64,000 bases of DNA from Isoetes taiwanensis (taxonomy: Eukaryota > Streptophyta > Lycopodiopsida > Isoetales > Isoetaceae). The stretch lies in contig JAJEKV010000075.1 of assembly GCA_021234155.1 (NCBI GenBank), forward strand, positions 4,606,230 through 4,670,229. Direction: 5' to 3'. Below the pieces are notes generated by a model, which had not been told where the DNA came from, made no database searches, and saw only the letters and a program-made list of their open reading frames with translations. Each line of letters starts with the position of its first letter. The stretch's first letter is position 1. Both the position numbers and the translations under genes were made by a program. Positions 45,101 through 56,528 of the stretch are shown here, one piece after another.

Positions 45101-46222
45101 GTTGATCACTTTTGGATCTTTGAACCTCCCGCAACTCACGTTGATGTACACGTTTGTCATGAAGCAACCTCTGGCTGGATGGCCGAGCAACCCCTCTTTT
45201 TCACCACGCAGTGCCACGCATCCGGTTATGCTCCAACCTCCGCACACATTGTCCAGGGATAATCGGTAATACCCCATATTCGGACTCGGTCGAGATTGTG
45301 GGCGTTGGCAACAATCAACTTTGTCGCATTCTTTGCAAATCTTCCGGCTCCTTATAAGCCCGCGGGGCCCGTCAAGGCTCAAAAAATTCAAACACATTTT
45401 AGCTGAGTTACAAAGATCTTTGGGGAATCAACAAAAGCTTGGGGAACTCACCATTCCTACCAAATCGATGCCGCGACCGGTGTAGCAACGGCGATTACCG
45501 GCCAACCCTAATTACCGTGGATCGCGTCAAAGGAAATTGACAAACTCCTTCGCTGCGGTTTGATCTATGAGGTCAAACATTCCGAATGGGTGAGCCCCAT
45601 CGTCATTGCCCTTAAACACAATGGTAAGATCCGCGTGCGTGTGGACTATCTAAACTCAATCAGCCACGGAGCGTGATCATTTTCCACTTCCCTTCACGGG
45701 ACCGGTTCGGAAGAGGTGGTGGACATGAGATGTACTCCTTCATGGATGGTTTTTCTGGCTACAATCAGATCTCAATCAAAGAATCTGATCAACTCAAGAC
45801 TACCTTCACCACCCCGTGGGGCACTTTTGCCTACAAGGTGGTTCCTTTTGGACTATCAAACTCTCCATCAACGTTTCAACGCATCATGCTCTCAGTTTTT
45901 CATGATTTCATGAAGGAAAATCCCTTCTTGCAAATTTTTCAAGATGACTTCTCTGCCTACAGTTCCATGGCTGACCATTTGGATAAATTGGAACTCGTCT
46001 TCCAGAAATGTGATGAGTCCGGCATTAGTCTCAATCCTGAGAAATGCACCTTTTGCGTCACCTCTGGTGTTCTGTTAGGCCATGTTGTCAGCAAAGCAGG
46101 TATCACCACAGATCCTGCCAAAATCAGTTGTGTGCTCAAGGCTCAAGCACCAGCCAATATCAAGGAGACACGCTCTTTCCTGGGTAAGGTCAATTATTAC
46201 TCCACCTTCATACCTGGACTAG
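42131..46222 (+). pseudogene. Gag-protease-RT of element B
   Basis: Collinear with element A. Gag domain at about 42,790-43,150 (HMEEFEALAVLNGHAQPQLK), zinc knuckles from about 43,388 (CHICKYQGHLANEC, CKRCNMCNHATEEC), protease with QIDGGSAVNLITDKL near 44,560, GRPFLRQAKSIHYWATD near 44,800, and RT 45,550-46,222 with FQDD near 45,940. The third knuckle is out of frame. Numerous 1-3 bp indels and substitutions, mostly at CAG or CTG, break it. RT stops at TFIPGLAS, where sequence jumps to the ORF3 leader, so RNase H, integrase and the antisense ORF are absent. Confidence 0.85.
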
Positions 46223-46270
46223 CATCGTCCTCCGCCTTTGAATCACTCTTCGTTTCTGCAAATCATTACC

Positions 46271-49245
46271 ATGGCTGCCCCAAGATTTTCTACACTTCAA
46301 GCTACTGCTCCCAAGGATCCGGCTCTTTTTGCATCTGTATCTTTCTTGACGCCCACTTTCCGTGAAGCCCTTGTTGGCCCAAATAAAGAAGTCGCTGAAC
46401 GACACAAGCTTTACGAATTCTCTCAAATGGAACTTCCGGCTCCAAATCGACCAGGTTGAAGGCGCTTCATCGCCAATATCGTTAACGTACCGCAAGGCTA
46501 CACCACTTTTAATCGATGGCACCACCATTTCGGCCCGACTCAACATTTGATTTCTGAGGTATTTCATATTCCCTTGCACACCCCTTTGTGTATCATGGTG
46601 CGCTATCACGGGATCTCGATGTCCACGAGTTTGGTGCACCAGCTTATCATGCCAATGTCCATCGTCTGACCAATATCGACAAGCCTCACGAAACCTTTGT
46701 TAAATTTCTGTGGCGCAAGTTCCTTGGGTATTCTATCAAGAACACCCACATCAATAAGCCTTTCTATAACCTGGTCCTCATTGCTACACACTCCAAACAC
46801 CACATAGATTGGCCCCAAATGATGTTCTATCGTCTTCTCCAAGAAATGGACCGCCCGGGTGCCACTTCCATTTCTGAAGTTTCTGTGGGAGGCCACTTTC
46901 AAGCCCTCATCCGTCATTACTTCCCTCCCACACCACAAAATTCTCATAATTCCACTCAGCGCTCCCTTCCAATAACTCACCAAGTGGGCACTTCACGCCT
47001 GCCGTCTTCCCCCTGGTCATGTCCACGGTCCGGCACACCCATGTCCTTTGTCCTCCTCGGCCTACACCATCCAGTTCACACCATTTTTCCCAAACATCAC
47101 AAACCAGGCAACAGCCGGCTCCACCACCACAACACCCTCGTCAGTTGTTGTATCAGTATCAGCAGGATGCTCAAGCTGCTGCTCTCAAGTTACAAGAATC
47201 CCAAGGCGCTCTTATGGCCGGGGTTCAACGGGCACTAGAAGCCTCGATGCGGTACACGGGACCTTCAAAGCTGCAATCGCCCAAGTTGCAACTTTGGAGG
47301 CCAAACTTCAAGACAAGCATGAAGCTCTCTTACAGGCTCATGCAGATCTCAAAAGTGCACAAGCTCAAGTCAGCCAACTTGCAGATCAACAGGCTCAGCT
47401 CCAATCAGAAATTCAGACTCTATTGGAGCACAACAAGTCCAAAGCCGCTCTCCTGAGTACCAAGGATGCAGATATTGCTAAGCTCAACGCCTTGTACTTC
47501 GAACTTTGTGAAAATTTCAGCACTCAAGTTCAAAACCTTACCCGAGCGGGGCCGCTCAAATCGCCTCCTTGACGGCTCGGCTTTCTACAGACCTCTCGGC
47601 TCACCTCTCTTCAAGATCGGACTACGAGGTGCGTAAACGAAGATCTTGGATGGCGGAGATTGCCGTAGGTTTCGTCTCAATACTCCGGAAATCCTCCTCC
47701 CGTGTCAACACTTCGAGAAACGGGTCGCGGACCAGCCCGCTTCTGCTTTCGAAAGGGACAACCGATCCGTGATCTCGAACAAATTTTGCGGCAAGCTATT
47801 CAATCTGCCGATGCGGCTCAAGCAAAACTTGACGCCTATACCGCCATTCTTAATTTAATGCTGTTGACTTCCCAGCCCTTCCTCAAGCTATCCGCGATTA
47901 TGTGGTTGCTCGGCGCCACCTCTTCCTTTTCGAAGTGGCATCGGCGGATGGAACTATGGATATTCCCCGCGATGCAGATTTTCTTGGTTTGGCCAGAACT
48001 CTCCATTGAAGACAAAGGGTTGTCTTGTGCCCTTGTGGTCTTTGATCTCATACAATCGTGCCGATCCGGACTTTATCACCTTCAGAGTGGTTCAGCCCAT
48101 GGCTTACATATTTCATGATTTCTATCCGGGTGATACACGGGGAACACTTTGGAAATGGGCCCACGCCAGCTTTTTTTTTTTCGGTGACCCCAGCGTGCAA
48201 TGGGTGCTTCGGGATAACAATCCATATCTTGCGGATCCCTTTCGGACCCAAACTCTTCATCAGGAGTACATGCACGAGCTTGCCACTCATTTATCTCTCA
48301 CGGCGGAAGCGCCGCAATGAGATAAGGAAGTATCTAGGACATCCCGAGGATCTTCCCTATGCACAAATTTATATCTGCAAACCTCGGCCGGATACAATCG
48401 ATTACAAGCTCATTGGATAGCAAGGCGGTCCCCACGGGATGGGATAGCCCTCCCCGTCAACTCTCAACTCTCTCTTCTCTTTGGGATGCTGGTGTCAAGC
48501 TCTTGATCCGGATCTTGTCGATCAATTCGGGGAGGCCTTTCGGCCAACCCACGCCCACGGGCATGGCTCCTTCTCCCTATGCTTCCCCAGGCGTACCCCC
48601 CCCGGGTTCGACTTGATTGGCCTTCCTTTTTGGACCAAAGTCATGGATGGTCATGCCGGATGGACTCCACCTCGGATCTCGGCGGATCTCCGGTGGGATC
48701 CACGTTTTGTTAAGCCCAGCTCACATTGGGAAGAAGGTGCCACTCTGGATACCACCACAAATTGGATCTACATTGCTAATGGCGTGGTTGGCGGCCGGCG
48801 GATCGCTTCATGGTCTTGACACCTTTCTTGCGAATGCCACCACCTCACGATCCTTCCGTCCATCTTCAAGCGGGATTTTGTGCTGCCCTCAAATGCATTT
48901 TGCTAAGCTCCTTAAATCGGCCCCGTCCATTTTTCACTTACAATCCGAATGCGGTGTCGATTGGTGCCTTTGGCCTCGGACTGTCTCCTCATGGAATGTC
49001 GATTACATTTCTTCAGGCATACGCCGCCCCTTGAAGACATGGTGCGCTCTCGCTTTCTTATTGATGCAGATCCTGCCCTTGGCCAAAACACTCCTCCTGC
49101 TCTTCAAACACGCCCGGGATCTCATTAGCCATTACCATAATGGTGCCGTCCTCACTCCGTGAGGATCACTTTCGAACAATGGCTTCCCGCCCTCGAAACA
49201 CTTCCTCATTTTCTTCACTCGAGTAGTGTCGTTTGGTGGGGGGAG
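46271..49245 (+). pseudogene. ORF3 of element B
   Basis: Starts MAAPRFSTLQATAPKDPALF at 46,271 and runs collinear with ORF3 of A: FVKFLWRKFLGYSIKNTHIN, DWPQMMFYRLLQEMDR, linker, coiled coil (ADLKSAQAQVSQLADQQAQL near 47,345), then the C-terminal domain (MPVSV/VSIGAFG region, LIDADPALGQNT-like near 49,060). Many small indels break the frame, notably at CAG/CTG. The U3 portion ending in the basic tail is disrupted in this copy. Conservation of both end domains with A, C and H supports ORF3 as a genuine family gene. Confidence 0.8.
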
Positions 49246-49842
49246 TGTTAGTCCCCTGTGCCTCCCGGTAAGGGACTATTCATCATCTGACAGAACCAGG
49301 TCAAGCTCAAAGGATCCTCGGTCAGCCCACGGGCCAGCCATCAAAGGCTCCTTGAAAGACCAAGCGGCCAGACCCACCTGTGATCAAAGCCTTTGGCCCG
49401 TCAACAAGAGGCGCCCATCGGACAAGTGGCGGCCCACGTCCCGCGCCCGCCGGCGTCGGCGTGATTCTAGGCACTTCAAGAGGCACCGCCAACATTCCTG
49501 CAAATCAGGCCTCCTTCCAGGAGTCGGCACCGAGATCAGTCAGAGTGTCTATATTGGGCCCAAGGCCATTGTACTATATATATGAGTAGAGCTAGCACAT
49601 GAGTTTTTAGATGAGTTTTGAGTCTTGTCTCCTTTCAGTTTTCTCTCCATTGCGAGAGCTCATGTATGTTCATCATTGATATCAAGGAAGCTTATCATCT
49701 TTCTCTCATTTGTTCTGTTTTCTTCTTCTTCTTCTCTTCTTGCAAATCCCGCGTGACATAGTCCCCCGGACTCTCCTGTTAGATCCAAGGGTCCTCACAG
49801 AGGGGTCGTCTTCCAGGGAGTTCCCTAACCCGGACCCCAAAC
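49246..49842 (+). repeat. 3' LTR of element B
   Basis: 597 bp, TGTTAGTCC ... CCGGACCCCAAAC; the final A seems lost at a CAG (CAAACAGTTTT read as CAAACGTTTT). It is preceded by GGTGGGGGGAG. The right neighbour GTTTT belongs to the integrase of element C/E, not to the copia. Confidence 0.9.
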
Positions 49843-49847
49843 GTTTT

Positions 49848-49973
49848 CCAACCGGCGAGTTAGATGGCACTCCATTACCTACATTGGTTAATGGTTTTCG
49901 TCTCAAAACATTTCACGTGGCGACAATCAACAAACGGTCTGAGTTCGAAGCAAACACCACAGAAAGTGACTAG
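49848..49973 (+). pseudogene. Integrase C terminus of element C/E
   Basis: The last ~40 codons of integrase, ending TESD-stop as in element A (which ends TDSD-stop). The first bases after GTTTT differ from A in the CTG-to-CCG manner. Separated by the inversion and element D from the rest of integrase at 59,145. Confidence 0.8.
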
Positions 49974-50157
49974 AAAGGCGGCATATTATATTATAGTGGA
50001 TATTTTTTACAAAATCGCGCCTTTGCCCGACTATTTCCGCTATAGACGCACTGCCCTAGATACAAAAACGGGCTCGAGCCCTATCTACTAAAAACCTAAG
50101 AGGAAAAACCCTCTACTCCCGGGGTTGAGCAGAGGTGATGCGAGGAGATGGTAGAGG

Positions 50158-50377
50158 TTACGCTTTCAGGGGATCCCAAAGGTGCGAACCACCTCCATCC
50201 CGTTGGTCTTGGTCGGGATGTTCAGCCATCCCGGCACACCAGCCCGTCCATTCTCCGCCCCGCGATTGTGGCGGCGCCCGAGGTCCGCACAATTCATCTT
50301 GCGGGTAATCCACTCGGCGGTTCGTGGGCATAGTGCGATCCTCGTTCAAACCCGGCGGCAGCCATCTTTGGCGCCAT
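50158..50377 (-). pseudogene. Antisense small ORF of element C/E
   Basis: Minus-strand counterpart of the ORF at 34,043-34,285. It keeps GLNEDRTMPTN and GWCAGMAEHPDQ, ending HLWDP, though an apparent frameshift separates the possible starts (ATG at 50,365 or 50,377) from GLNED. The middle is altered at CAG/CTG-like sites. Retention of the antisense reading frame and its TATA box in two separate insertions argues for function in the family. Confidence 0.5.
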
Positions 50378-50403
50378 CGGATGCCTTCGTTTACTCGGTT
50401 TAT

Positions 50404-50411
50404 CTTATATA
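50404..50411 (-). promoter_or_regulatory. Antisense TATA box of element C/E
   Basis: TATATAAG on the minus strand, 38 bp before the ATG at 50,365. Spacing would place transcription start almost at the ATG, giving a very short leader. Same site as 35,011-35,018. Confidence 0.55.
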
Positions 50412-50907
50412 GCCAACCGAGGAACTCCTTGTCGGCGTGGACCAATCAGAAATTCACCAACGTGTTTGCAATGCAAGGCTCTTTCTAAACCGAGAATCTT
50501 TTCTCCCCCGCCAAATCTCGCCCGGGTACTCTCCGACACATTATCTTTTCATGATATCCCGCCGAGTTTGCTGCATTAAATGCCCCTTTCTTTTCATACC
50601 CGTCAACAATTAATATGTGTCCTTTGGCCACCATCACATCCGATCCTTCTCTCGCGTCTCATCCTCACCGTTCATTGCTTCTCCCTTTACGTTTTTGGGG
50701 ACTTAGCCAAATTTTTGCCTCTCAATACACTCCTTGGCATCTTTTCGACACTGGCACCATCAGCGGCTCGGTTTAAGCCCTCTTCATACCTCTTAAGCCT
50801 CCGGTTATTAAGCCCTAAAACCTTTTAGTTCCTCTGCGCCTTAGTCCTCCGTGCTTGGCTTTTCGTCCTCCGCCTTTGAATCACTCTTAGTTTACGCAAA
50901 TCGTTCC

Positions 50908-53900
50908 ATGGCTGCACCAAGATTTTCTACACTTCAAACTCTTTGCTCCCAAGGATCCGGCTCTTTTTGAGTGCCAGATCCTTCTTGGCCCCCCTTCCGT
51001 GTGAAGCCCTTGTTGGCCCAAATAAAGAAGTCGCTGAACGACAAAAGCTTTACTTAATTCTCTCAAATGGAACTTCCGCCCCAATCGACCAAGCTGGCGG
51101 TTCATCGCCAATATCGTTAACGGCCGCATGGCTACACCAATTGTGGTCGATGGCACCACCATTTCGCTGACTCAACATTTGATTTCTGAGGTATTTCATA
51201 TTCCCTTGCACACCCCTTGTTTATCATGGTCTGCCATATAGGATCTAGATGTCACAGAGTTTGGTGCACCTCCTTATCATGCCAATGTGCATCGTCGACC
51301 AATATCGACAAGCCTCCACGAAACCTTTGTTAAGTTTACGTGGCGCCAAAGTTCCTTGGGTATTCTATCAAGAACACCCATATCAATAAGCCTTTCTATA
51401 ACATGGCCATCACTGCTACACACTCCAACCACCACATAGATTGGCCCCAATTGATGTTCTATCGTCTTCTCCAAGAAGTGGACCGCCTTCGGGTGCCACT
51501 TCCATTTCTGAAAGTTTACGTGGGAGGCCACCTTCAAGCCCTCATCCGTCATTACTTCCCTCCCACACCACAAAATTCTCATAATTCCACTCGGTGGTCC
51601 CTTCCAGCGACTAACCCGAAATGGCACTTCACGCCCCTCTTCCACTTTGGTCATGTCCAAAGTCCGCACACCCATGTCACTTGTCTCCTCCTCCGCTACA
51701 CCATCCAGGTTCACACCATCTTTCCCAAACATCACAAACCGGGGCAACAGCCGGCTCCACCACCACAACACCCTCGTCAGTTGTTGTATCAGTATCAGCA
51801 GGATGCTCAAGCTGCTGCTCTCAAGTTACAAGAATCCCAAGACGCTCTTATGAACGGGGTTCAACGGGCACTAGAGGCCTCTGATCTGGTACACGGGACC
51901 TTCAAGTCGCCCTGCCCAAGTTGCAACTTTGGAGGCCAAACTTCAAGACAAGCACGGAGCTCTCTTACAGGCTCATACAGATCTCAAAAGTGCACAAGAT
52001 CAAGTCACCCAAACTTGCAGTCGGCGAGGCTCGGCTCAATCAGAAATTCAGAATTTATTGGAGCACAACAAGTCCAAAGCAGCTCTCACGGGTACCAGGG
52101 CCTTGAGATATTGCCAAGCTCAACGCCTTGTACTCCGAACTTTGTGAAAATTTCAGCACTCAAGTTCAAAACCTTACAGAGCGGGACGCTCAAATTGCCT
52201 CCTTGACGGCTCAGCTTTCTACACAGACCTCTCAGCTCACCTCTCTTCAAGATCAGCTTACAGAGGTGCAGAAACAGAAGATTCTTGATGACGCGGAGAT
52301 TGCCGTGCCCGTCTCAATACTCGGAAATCCTCCTCCCAGGTCAACACTTCTCAGAAACGGGTCCGTGACCAATCACGCCTGCTGCTAGAAAAGGACAACC
52401 GGATCCGTGATCTTGAACAACAGCTGCAGCAAGCTATTCAGTCTGCTGATGAGGCTCAAGCAAAACTTGACGCCCATACCGCCATTATTAACAGAATGCC
52501 TGTTGACTTCCCAGTTCCTTCCTGCTATCACGATTATGTGGTTGCTCGCCGCCACCTCTTCCTTTCGGTGGCATGCGGCGGATGGACTGGGATATTCCAT
52601 CGAAACACGCAGATTTTCTTCGGTTTGGCGAACTCTCCATTGAAGACAAAGGGTTATCTTTGTGCCCTTGTGGTCTTTGATCTCATCCAACGTGCCGATC
52701 CGACTTTATCACCTTGAGTTGTTCAGCCCATGGCTTACATATTTCATGATTTCTATCCGGGTGATACACAGAACACTTCCGAGATGGGCCACGCCCGACT
52801 CTTTCGGGGTGACCCCAGCGTGCAATGGTCGCCTGGATGACAATCCATATCTTGCCTATCATGCTCGGACCCACACTCTTCATCGAGTACATGCCCGAGC
52901 TTGCCAATCATTTATCTCTCCGGCAAGCGGAAGCGCCTAATGAATAAGGAAGTATCTAGGACATCCCGAGGATCTTCCCTATGCACAAATTTATATCAGA
53001 CACCTCGCAGGTTATAATCAATTCACGGGCTCGTTGGATAGCAAGACGGTCCCCACGGGATGGGATAGCCCTCCTGTCAACTCTCAACTCTCTGCTTCTC
53101 TTTGGGATCGTTGGTGTCAAGCTCTTGATCCGGATCTTGTCAGTCAATTCAGGGAGATCGCTCAGCAACCCACGCCCACGGGCATGGTTCCTTCTCCCTA
53201 TGCTTCCACAAGGCGTACCTCCACGCCCCAGGTTCTGACTTCTGATTGGCGCCCCCCTTTGGACCAAGGTCATGGATGGTCATGCGGATGGACTCCACCT
53301 CGGATCTCGGCGGATCTCCGGGTGGGATCCACGTTTTGTTCGCCCGCTCACATTGGGAAGAAGGTGCCACTCTGGATACCACCACGAATTGGATCTATAT
53401 TGCTAATGAGCGTGGTTGGCAACGGCCGGCGGATGCGATTCATGGTCTTGACACCTTCTTGCAGAATGCCACCACCTCACCTGATCCTTCAGTCCATCTT
53501 CAAGCAGGTTTTTGTGCTGCTCTCAAATGCATTTTGCTCAGCTCCTTAAATCGGCAGCGTCCCATTTTTCACTGCAATCCGAATGCCAGTGTCAGTGCCT
53601 TTGGCCTCCAGACCTGCCTCCTCATGGAATGTCAGTACATTTCTTCAGACGCCCATGCCGCCCCTTGAAGACATGGTGCGATCTCGCTTTCTTATTGATG
53701 CAGATCACGCCCTTGGCCAAAACACTCCTCCGCGCTCTTCAAACACGCCGGGATCTCATTGGCGATACCATAATGGTGCGAATCCTCACTCCGTGAGGAT
53801 CACTTTCGAACCAGATGGCTTCCCCTGCCCTCGAAACCCTTCCTCCTTTTCTTCACTCGACGAGTGTCGTTTGGTGGGGGGTGTTAGTCACATGCCTCCC

Positions 53901-54057
53901 AGTGCAGGGACTATTCATCACTCTGACAGACCAGGTCAAGCTCAAGGATCCTCAGTCAGCCACGGGTCAGCCATCAAAGGCTCAGCAGAAGACCAAGCAG
54001 CAGACCACGCAGTCAAAGCCTGCGTCCGTCAACAAGAGGCGCCGCTCAGACAAGTGA
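50908..54057 (+). pseudogene. ORF3 of element C/E
   Basis: From ATG 50,908 (MAAPRFSTLQT) to TGA 54,055-54,057 in the LTR. The N-terminal domain has frame breaks; the coiled coil is well kept (DAQIASLTAQLSTQTSQLTS near 52,190; ILDDAEIAV), as is the C-terminal domain (NERGWQRPADAIHGLDTFLQ near 53,410; ALKCILLSSLNRQRPIFHCN). The final frame runs from PALETLPPFLHS through the polypurine tract into U3: LTDQVKLKDPQSATGQPSKA and the tail VNKRRRSDK. This is the third copy with the same LTR-encoded tail. Confidence 0.8.
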
Positions 54058-54462
54058 TGACCCGTCACCGCCCGTGTCAGCGTCAGCGTGATTCTAGGCA
54101 TTTCAAGAGGCACCGCCAACATTCCTGCAAATCAGGCCTCCTTCCGGTCGGCCGAGATCGGTCGAGTGTCTATATTGGGCCCAAGGCCATTGTACTATAT
54201 ATATGACTAGAGCTCGCACATGAGTTCTAGATGAGTTTTGAGTCTTGTCTCCTTTCAGTTCTTCTCTCTATTGCGAGAGCTCATGTATGTTCATCATTGA
54301 TATCAAGGAAGCTTATCATTTTCCTCTCATTTGTTCTGTTTTCTTCTTCTTCTTCTCTTCTTGCAAATCCCGCGTGACATAGTCCCCCGGACTCTCCTGT
54401 TAGATCCACAGGTCCTCACAGAGGGCTGTCTTCCAGGAGTTCCCGAACCCAGACCCCAAACA
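53882..54462 (+). repeat. 3' LTR of element C/E
   Basis: 581 bp, TGTTAGTCACATGC ... CCAGACCCCAAACA, after the purine tract TTTGGTGGGGGG. Its outer neighbour is copia integrase sequence starting TGCTC. The missing partner flank beyond the window should therefore read GAGCA in plus orientation. Confidence 0.93.
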
Positions 54463-56144
54463 TGCTCATACGCCTCAACAAAATGGAGTAGCAGAGAGGA
54501 AGAATAGGACACTGCTCAAGGCAGTGAGATCCATGCTGAAACATTCTGGATTACCCAATTTCCTATGGGAGGAAACTCTTCAAGCCGCTGCTAACATTCA
54601 AAATAAGTTACCTACAAGAAGTACAAATGGGAAAGCACCAGACAAACTATGGTATGGGACTGAACCCTCTTTTGATCAATACAAAGTGTATGGTTGTGCA
54701 GCCTATGCTCATATACCAGAGGAGACTAGGAAGAAATTAGATGACAGGGCCTGCCTATGTTATCTTATAGGCTATGATGGGAATTCAAAAGGATACAAAT
54801 TATACGATCTTATCAAAAAGAAGATCATACTAAGCAGGGATGTTACCTTTGACGAGCATGCACTTTATAAATACAGGGAATTGGAGAAACAAAAGGACAC
54901 AGGGAACTCAAAGGACAATGGAAGTACAAAGGCAGTAAGTTTTGATGAGGATAATGCTGGAAATGTTCCTGATATGGAGCAGACTGAAAACATGGCGGAA
55001 AAAGAGCAGGTAAATGAGCAGAATAATAATGTGAGAAATGAAATGGATGAAGGAACTCAGGTAAACATGGATCATGGCAATGGTATTGTGAAAACTAGGA
55101 AAAGACAAACTGAAGCAGAAAAACTCAGAAATGAATTGCAAATAGATGTAAGCAAATATGGCAGAAATATTGAAGGGAAAAGCAAGAGACTTACTGAGGA
55201 ACCTAGATCAGAGCCAGAATTGGAACAAATATTAGCTATTTTAGAGCCAAACGTGCCCTCTTCATATGAAGAGTCAATGATTGCTGGAGACTCATTATAT
55301 TGGAAGAAAGCAATGGAAGAAGAATTGGAGGCATTTCAGAGAACTCAAACATATGAGCTAGTTAAGAGGCCAAATGGGAAAAATATTGTTAAAAATAAAT
55401 GGATATTTAGGCTTAAGCCTAACTCTGATGGAAAGGGGCAGAAATACAAAGCTAGATTGGTGGCAAAAGGATTTTCTCAAAAGAAAGGACTAGATTATGA
55501 TGAGACCTTCTCTCCAATAGTTAAATTAACAAGCTTGAGGATGCTATTAGTAGTAGCAAATGCAAAGAATCTTGAAATACATCACATGGATGTAAGCACT
55601 GCGTTTCTAAATGCTAAATTGGATGAAGAAATTTTTATGGAGCAGCCACAAGGATATGAAGTTGGAACCAACTTGCTTTGGAAGCTAAATAGGGCAGTCT
55701 ATGGTCTTAAACAAGCACCTAGACAATGGTACATTTGTATAGATGAATATCTAAGAATTGGTGGATTTAACAAATTGGAAAGTGATGGAAATATCTATAT
55801 TTTTAGACAAGGCAGCAAATATTGCATCATTGCACTATATGTGGATGATTGCATTATGGTCTCTAACTCTTTGGAATGTTTGAATTACAGCAAAAATATG
55901 TTAAAGCACAAGTTTAAAATGACTGATTTAGGTGAGTTAAAAAAGTTCTTGGGAATTGAAGTATACAGGAACAGGAAAAGCAGTAAAATCACACTCACAC
56001 AGACATCAAACATTCAGAGCATTTTGGAAAGGTTTGGAATGAGTGACTGTAAAACAGTCAATACTCCTTTGGTGCCTGGACATGCCATATCCGAGGACAT
56101 GTGTCCCAAAAATATTTCAGAACTAAAGGAAATGGAGGGAATAC
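54463..56144 (+). mobile_element. Nested copia element, integrase-RT part (inverted)
   Basis: Continuous with 40,352-41,541 once the inversion is undone: this part ends KEMEGI (GGAATAC) and the other begins (AATAC)CATACAGAG, giving [11 protein letters not shown] across the join. It starts abruptly in integrase (APQQNGVAERKNR) at the LTR of element C/E. Confidence 0.9.
54463..56144 (+). CDS. Copia integrase C terminus and reverse transcriptase, open frame
   Basis: An uninterrupted frame of over 550 codons, partial at both ends. It contains the integrase end (KAVRSMLKHSGLPNFLWEET), a charged linker rich in Glu/Asn, and the RVT_2 reverse transcriptase: WKKAMEEELEAFQRTQTYEL, FSQKKGLDYDETFSPIVKLT, MDVSTAFLNAKLDEEIFMEQ, AVYGLKQAPRQWY, active site LYVDDCIMVS (YVDD), and DLGELKKFLGIEVYRNRKSS. 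The last codons past 56,144 belong to element D. The clean frame, unlike the gypsy copies either side, suggests the copia is fairly young or that its sequence is less affected by base-calling error. Confidence 0.93.
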
Positions 56145-56509
56145 TGTTAACCACCTAGTGGTTAACATTGTGCATGCACATGTTAGGTGCATGCACATGT
56201 TAGGTGTCAGTGGTGGCAGACTGACACTTGGCATGATTAGGTTAACATAAGTGTAGGGATTAGATTTAGTTAGTGTACGGCTCAGATTTGCGGTCTACAC
56301 TATATTAGACCGGAGCCTCTTCAGATGTACTCAGGTTTGATCTCATATTTGGAGAGCCTCATTTGGCCACGTTCCCCTTCATTCTTTGTACATATTTCCT
56401 TGTCTTGTTCTTGTTTTGTGATCATGAGCATGATGGCAGCTTTGTAGCATCCGGCAGCCATCATGGATCATCATTCTTTGCGCTGTGGTGTATGCCAAGA
56501 ATCCAAACA
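56145..56509 (+). repeat. Left LTR of element D
   Basis: 365 bp. It opens with a near-terminal hairpin, TGTTAACCAC-CTA-GTGGTTAACA, then a GCATGCACATGTTAGGT direct duplication, and ends AATCCAAACA. It differs from the right LTR mainly by a small indel region near the end (56,459-56,490). Confidence 0.92.
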
Positions 56510-56510
56510 T

Positions 56511-56528
56511 TGGCGCCGTTATGCGGGG
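56511..56528 (+). promoter_or_regulatory. Primer binding site of element D
   Basis: TGGCGCCGTTATGCGGGG, one base after the LTR; like the tRNA-Asp primer site of plant gypsy elements with an altered middle. Confidence 0.75.

Larger units (their letters stand above)
41542..49842 (+). mobile_element. Gypsy element B (family G) with RNase H-integrase deleted
   Basis: 5' LTR 41,542-42,130, decayed gag-pol to RT, then a deletion joining RT at about 46,222 to the ORF3 leader, ORF3, and 3' LTR 49,246-49,842. The left flank is GTATT (41,537-41,541) in copia. The matching GTATT is not at 49,843 but, as AATAC, at 56,140-56,144, because of an inversion. Many frame breaks sit at CAG/CTG sites and may be base-calling error. 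Confidence 0.9.
49843..54462 (+). mobile_element. Gypsy element C/E, 3' part (inverted with the segment)
   Basis: Begins in the integrase C terminus (GELDGTPLPTLVNGFRLK at about 49,856), then the antisense ORF, ORF3 and 3' LTR (53,882-54,462). It has no 5' LTR, gag or RT on this side. Its missing part is the minus-strand gypsy at 59,145-64,000, which breaks off in integrase at exactly the same GTTTT/AAAAC. Confidence 0.85.
49843..56144. other. Inferred inverted segment (6.3 kb)
   Basis: The left end GTTTT equals the complement of the AAAAC flanking the right side of element D; the right end AATAC equals the complement of the GTATT flanking the left side of element B. Reversing the segment gives B flanked by GTATT on both sides, D flanked by AAAAC on both sides, one continuous minus-strand copia, and one continuous minus-strand gypsy C/E. 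The ancestral breakpoints share the string AACAGT in inverted orientation. A genome rearrangement or an assembly misjoin could both explain it. Confidence 0.8.

Noticed and set aside
49246-54462. C as a complete gypsy with the LTR at 49,246 as its own 5' LTR
   Set aside because: That LTR is followed by GTTTT and the integrase C terminus with no primer site or gag; it is B's 3' LTR, and the continuity of C with E explains the junction.
54463-56144. Two unrelated copia copies at 40-41 kb and 54-56 kb
   Set aside because: They end at exactly the same AATAC, and together give an unbroken RT to RNase H frame, so they are halves of one element.
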